Below, one piece after another: positions 60,214 to 64,000 of a stretch of DNA of 64,000 nt. Position 1 is the first letter of the stretch; the number at the start of each line of letters is the position of its first letter. The DNA is from a bacterium (lineage in GTDB: Bacteria > Oederibacteriota > CAKKQC01): positions 99,035 through 163,034 of the forward strand of contig CAKKQC010000012.1 in NCBI GenBank assembly GCA_919901855.1. Direction: 5' to 3'. The notes under the pieces were generated by a model. It was given only the letters and a program-made list of their open reading frames with translations. It did no database searches and had not been told where the DNA came from. A program made the translations under genes and the position numbers.

Positions 60214-60702
60214 GTGTCCAAGGCGGATCCCGCGGCGGGCCGGGGCCCGAGGTTGATCATCGTGTGCGGCCTGCCGGGGTCGGGCAAGACCACGCTAGCC
60301 AAGCGGCTGGAGGCCAAGCTCCACGCCATCCGGTTCGCGCCCGACGAGTGGATGGAAGCCCTGGCCGTGAATCTCTACGACGAACCCATGCGCGCCCGGA
60401 TCGAGGCCCTGCAGTGGAAGCTGGCCCAGGACCTGCTCGCGCAGGGCCACATCGCCATCATCGAGTGGGGGACGTGGGGGCGCTCCGAGCGGGACATCCT
60501 GCGCGTCGGCGCCCGCGCGCTGGGCGCGGCCGTGGAACTGCACTATCTCTCCGCGTCGGCGGATGTCCTGTTCGACCGGATCCAGCGCCGGGGGATGGAG
60601 ACCCCGCCCATCTCGCGGGAGATGGTGTCGCAGTGGTTCGAGAAGTTCCAGGCGCCGACCCCCGAGGAGTTCGCCCTCTATGACGAGCCGACAACTGCAT
60701 AA
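60214..60702 (+). CDS. P-loop kinase (AAA_33-type)
   Basis: 162 residues. Walker A GLPGSGKTTLAKRL near residue 20, then a APDEWMEAL region with a DxD/E-type acidic pair, and IAIIEWGTWGRSERD in the Walker-B-like position. It belongs to the small-molecule kinase group that includes chloramphenicol phosphotransferase-like and zeta-toxin-like proteins. A resistance or modification role is possible but not shown. Confidence 0.8.
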   Translation: MSKADPAAGRGPRLIIVCGLPGSGKTTLAKRLEAKLHAIRFAPDEWMEALAVNLYDEPMRARIEALQWKLAQDLLAQGHIAIIEWGTWGRSERDILRVGARALGAAVELHYLSASADVLFDRIQRRGMETPPISREMVSQWFEKFQAPTPEEFALYDEPTTA

Positions 60703-60716
60703 GGAGTGAATACCAC

Positions 60717-61700
60717 ATGAAAGCCATTGTGTACGACCGGTACGGTTCGGCGGACGTCCTGCATCTCGAGGAGGTCGAACGGCCGAGCCCCAAGGGGGAC
60801 CAGGTCCTGGTCAGGGTCTGCGCTGTGTCCGTGAATGCCCCGGATTGGCGGCTCATGCTGGCCATGCCGTTCCCGATCCGCCTGCACTCGGGCCTGCGCA
60901 GGCCGAAGTTCCGGATCCTGGGGTGCGACATCGCCGGGGTGGTCGAGGCGGCCGGTCCGGACGCCCGGCAGTTCCGCGCCGGGGACGAGGTCTTCGGCGA
61001 CCTCGCGCACTTCGGCTACGGCGGGTTCGCCGAATACGTCTGTCCCAGCGAGAAGGGGCTGGCCCGCAAGCCGGCCGGCGTCACGTTCGAGGTCGCCGCG
61101 GCCACCCCGATGGCCGGGACGACCGCCCTGCAGGGCCTGCGCGACCATGGCAAGGTCCGGCCGGGCCAGCAGGTCCTGATCGCCGGCGCCTCGGGCGGGG
61201 TCGGCACCTTCGCGGTGCAGGTCGCCAAGGTGCTCGGGGCCGAGGTCACCGCCGTGTGCCGGACGGACAAGGTGGAGATGATCCGGTCGCTCGGGGCGGA
61301 CCATGTCATCGACTACACGAAGGAGGACTTCGCAACGAGTGGCCAGCGGTACGACCTGATCCTGGGCGTCAACGGCTTCCGGTCCATCTGGGACTACCGG
61401 CGCGCGCTCGCGCCGAAGGGCACGTACCTGATGGCCGGCGGCGAGTGGCCGCAGATCCGGCAGGCCATCCTCTGGGGCCCGCTCCTCTCGCTCTTCGGGT
61501 CGCGGAAGCTGGGCCTCGCGCCCGCCGCCGCCACGCAGAAGGACCTGGCGTGCCTGGGCGAGTGGCTCGAGGCCGGGAAGCTGAAGCCCGTGATCGATCG
61601 CCGGTATCCGCTGAGCGGCGTCCCCGACGCCATGCGCTACGTCCTGGAAGGCCACGTCCGGGGGAAGGTCGTCATCAACGTCGCAGGTTACGACCGATAG
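60717..61700 (+). CDS. MDR family NAD(P)-dependent alcohol dehydrogenase (quinone oxidoreductase-like)
   Basis: 327 residues. MKAIVYDRYGSADVLHLEEVERP, SVNAPDWRLMLAMPFP, LGCDIAGVVEAAG and the Rossmann motif GASGGVGTFAVQVAK are typical of the zinc-free quinone oxidoreductase group. No zinc-binding Cys cluster is visible. AAGGAGTG lies 9-10 bases before the ATG. Confidence 0.9.
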   Translation: MKAIVYDRYGSADVLHLEEVERPSPKGDQVLVRVCAVSVNAPDWRLMLAMPFPIRLHSGLRRPKFRILGCDIAGVVEAAGPDARQFRAGDEVFGDLAHFGYGGFAEYVCPSEKGLARKPAGVTFEVAAATPMAGTTALQGLRDHGKVRPGQQVLIAGASGGVGTFAVQVAKVLGAEVTAVCRTDKVEMIRSLGADHVIDYTKEDFATSGQRYDLILGVNGFRSIWDYRRALAPKGTYLMAGGEWPQIRQAILWGPLLSLFGSRKLGLAPAAATQKDLACLGEWLEAGKLKPVIDRRYPLSGVPDAMRYVLEGHVRGKVVINVAGYDR

Positions 61701-61762
61701 CGACGCTGGTGGCCGTGCGGGAGGGTCCAACCCGCATCATTCCCAATGAGTCACATATGTGG

Positions 61763-61768
61763 TAGCAT
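61763..61768 (+). promoter_or_regulatory. -10-like box (TAGCAT) of the NHL/IPT protein gene
   Basis: Ends 6 bases before ATG 61775. A CACATATGTG palindrome lies just upstream. Confidence 0.4.
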
Positions 61769-61774
61769 CTGCCA

Positions 61775-64000
61775 ATGAAGGGCCGGGCACGGAACGCAGC
61801 CTTGACGCTCATCCTGGCGCTTCTTCCGGTCGCCGTGCACGCGGTTCAGCCCGATACCCCGTCGCAGCCGGTCGGCCCGGGGGGGGAGTGCCTTGCGAGA
61901 ACCTCACCTACTCCGCGTCAACGACCGACGCCGATGGCGACCAGGTGAGATACGGATGGGACTGGAATGCGGATGGCACGGTGGATGAGTGGTCCGGGCT
62001 GGTGGACAGCGGGGTGGGGGACAGCCGGGTTCATTCGTGGATGGCTGAAGGGTCCTGCTCATTGCAGGTAAAGGCGGAGGATTCAGGCGGCTCGCAGTCG
62101 GGGTGGTCGACGGCGAAGGCCGTGGTGATAACGCATCCGTCGGCGCCGATAATCACGTCATTGGACACAACGTGCGGGCCGGAGGCGGATGGAGCGGCCG
62201 GCGTCGTGATCAACGGGGTAAACCTGGCGGGGTTGATGGGAGTGCTGGTCGGCGGTGCGCCGGTGACGGTGACGGGGAACACGGCGACGACGGTGACGGT
62301 GACGATTCCGGCGGGGACCGCGGGCCCGCGGGACGTGGTGGTTATCACGTGCGGAGGCTCGGGGACGCTGGTCGGCGGGTTCACGTATACCGCGGTGCCG
62401 ACGATCACGACCCTGGGCACGACCTGCGGTCCGGCGGCCGGCGGGACGACGGGGGTGGTGATCAACGGGACGAACCTGGCGAATGCAGCGGGGGTTACGA
62501 TCGGCGGTGCGCCGGCGACGATCACGAGGAACCCGGCGAAGGAGCTGATCAGCACGGTGGCGGGAACGGGGACGGGTGGCTACAACGGGGACGGCATCGC
62601 GGCGACGAAGGCGCAGATCAACGCCTCCTACGGGGTGGCCGTGGACGGGGCGGGTAATGCCTACATCGCGGATTCCGCCAACAACCGCATCCGGAAGGTG
62701 ACCGTGGCGACGGGCCAGATCAGCACGGTGGCGGGGACGGGGACGGCGGGCTACAACGGGGAAGGCACGGCGACGTCGGCGCAGATCAACACCCCCTTCG
62801 GGTTGGCGGTGGACGGGGCGGGGAACCTCTACATCGCCGACAGGACCAATGCCCGCATCCGGAAGGTGACTGCGGGGGGGGGGATCAGCACGGTGGCGGG
62901 GACGGGGACGGCGGGCTACAACGGGGACGACATCGCGGCGACGAAGGCGCAGATCGATATGCCCTGCGGTGTGGCCGTGGACCTGGCCGGCAACATCTAT
63001 TTCGCGGACAGGAACAACAACCGCATCCGGAAGGTGACCGTGGCGACGGGCCAGATCAGCACTGTGGCGGGGACGGGGACGGCGGGCTACAACGGGGACG
63101 GCATCGCGGCGACGACGGCGCAGCTCAACTGGCCCTACGGGGTGGCGCTGGACCCGGCGGGCAACCTCTATCTCACGGACAGGGATAACCAGCGCATCCG
63201 GAAGGTGGACGTCTCGTCGAGCCTGATCAGCACGGTGGCGGGGACAGGGACGGCGGGGTACAACGGGGATGGCATCGCGGCGACGACGGCGCAGGTCAAC
63301 TTGCCCTTCGGGGTGGCGGTGGACAGGGCAGGGAACCTCTATATCGCGGACTCCTCCAACTATCGCACCCGAAAGGTGGATGTCGCGACAGGCCTGATCA
63401 GCACGGTGGCGGGAACGGGCGTGAGCGGCTACAACGGGGACGGCATCGCGGCGACGATGGCGCGGATCGGCACCAGCTATTCCGTTGCGGTGGACGGGGC
63501 AGGGAATATGTATATCGGAGACAGCTTCAGCTACCGCGTCCGGAAGGTGAGCGTTCCGACGACGTCGGTGACGGTGACGACGCCGGCGGGGACGGCCGGG
63601 GCGCAGGACGTGGTGGTGACGACGTGCGGCGGCTCGGGCACGAAAGCGGGCGGATTCACGTATGCGGACGTGCCGACGATCACGGTCCTGGACACGAACT
63701 GCGGCCCGCTTGCGGGCGGGACGACGGGGGTGGTGATCAACGGGACGAACCTCTCGGCGGTCACGGCGGTGACGATCGGGGGTGCGGCGGCGGCGATCAC
63801 GGGGAACACGGCTACAACGGTGACCGTGACGACCCCCGCGGGCACTGTCGGACCGAAGGACGTGGTGGTGACCACGTGCGGCGGCGTGGCGACCCAGGCG
63901 GGTGGATTCACGTATTCCTCGGCAGCGGCGCCGGCGATCACGACGCTGGGAACGACGTGCGGGCCGGTGGCGGGCGGGACGGCGGGGGTCGTGATCAACG
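61775..64000 (+). CDS. Secreted IPT/TIG and NHL-repeat protein, frameshifted and 3'-partial
   Basis: ATG 61775 starts a signal peptide (RARNAALTLILALLPVAVHAV). At the 8-G run (61879-61886) the frame breaks: the downstream protein (VPCENLTYSASTTDADGDQ onward) is in another frame and stays open to the window end. A nine-G run would join them. After a PKD-like region come IPT/TIG domains, then six NHL repeats of about 55 residues (ISTVAGTGTAGYNGDG, GVAVDGAGNLYIADSSN, RIRKV) from 62548 to about 63555, a full six-bladed propeller, then more IPT domains. The propeller sits between two halves of one IPT domain. Probably a surface adhesin-like protein. Confidence 0.7.
61879..61886 (+). repeat. Poly-G tract (8 G) at the frame break
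   Basis: Homopolymer between the signal peptide and the mature protein; its length sets the reading frame. Confidence 0.7.
62548..63555 (+). repeat. Six tandem NHL-propeller repeats (DNA level)
   Basis: About 165-170 bp units beginning ATCAGCACGGTGGCGGG, highly similar to each other. They encode one six-bladed propeller. The DNA similarity suggests recent or homogenised duplication. Confidence 0.75.

Noticed and set aside
62548-63555. Tandem DNA repeats as a satellite or CRISPR
   Set aside because: Periodicity of about 165-170 bp keeps frame and encodes NHL blades.

Overview
This window is a high-GC (about 70% by eye) chromosomal segment from a bacterium I cannot place to phylum. The housekeeping genes (cdaA-ybbR-pdxJ, recX, alaS, xerC/D, htpX, tilS) are bacterial. 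The DUF6785/6784-type OPT-like transporters, the DUF4091 protein, the GH2/GH26-type hydrolases and the NHL/IPT surface protein are of kinds I associate with uncultured lineages such as Planctomycetota or Armatimonadota; that placement is only a guess. Many genes carry a TANNNT box ending about 6-9 bases before the start codon, as expected for leaderless or nearly leaderless transcripts.

Layout. 1-7.2 kb: a core block (methyltransferase tail, diadenylate cyclase, YbbR, PdxJ, pseudopilin-like protein, RecX, AlaRS, Xer recombinase) with an aspartyl protease gene on the minus strand. 7.2-11.3 kb: DUF433/DUF5615 toxin-antitoxin pair, membrane protein, M23 peptidase, HtpX, TilS. 11.3-20 kb: three translationally coupled paralogous polytopic membrane proteins resembling GT-C glycosyltransferases, two of them with clear C-terminal TPR-like helices, then a lipoprotein with a GNA1162/DUF799-like end. 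20-33 kb: a lipoprotein glycosidase, then a transport cluster: OPT-like protein, giant M28-like/FtsX permease, second OPT-like protein, PilZ-FtsX fusion permease and LolD/MacB-type ATPase, closed by a terminator-like hairpin.

33-61 kb is accessory: many toxin-antitoxin modules, a GH2 beta-mannosidase, a GH26-like hydrolase, a DUF4091 protein, a GHKL ATPase, Uma2, a lower-GC block (PIN-like protein, trypsin-like protease, unknown acidic-tailed protein), a tandem pair sharing a WWxGFGAVK domain, and a BsuBI/PstI-type restriction-modification pair. Metabolic genes follow (PLP sulfhydrylase-type enzyme, aldo/keto reductase, P-loop kinase, MDR dehydrogenase). The window ends inside a secreted NHL/IPT protein whose reading frame is broken at a poly-G tract.

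The main candidates for undescribed biology are: (i) the cluster coupling a PilZ domain to an ABC permease, with a giant permease whose peptidase-like domain has lost its expected metal ligands; (ii) four dispersed tandem-hairpin elements, some read through in frame inside proteins; (iii) a 246-bp fold-back element with a perfect 24-bp terminal stem and nested inner helices; (iv) a family of GGGACA palindromes whose arms co-vary, two nearly identical copies of which flank an unknown gene; and (v) the leaderless promoter architecture.
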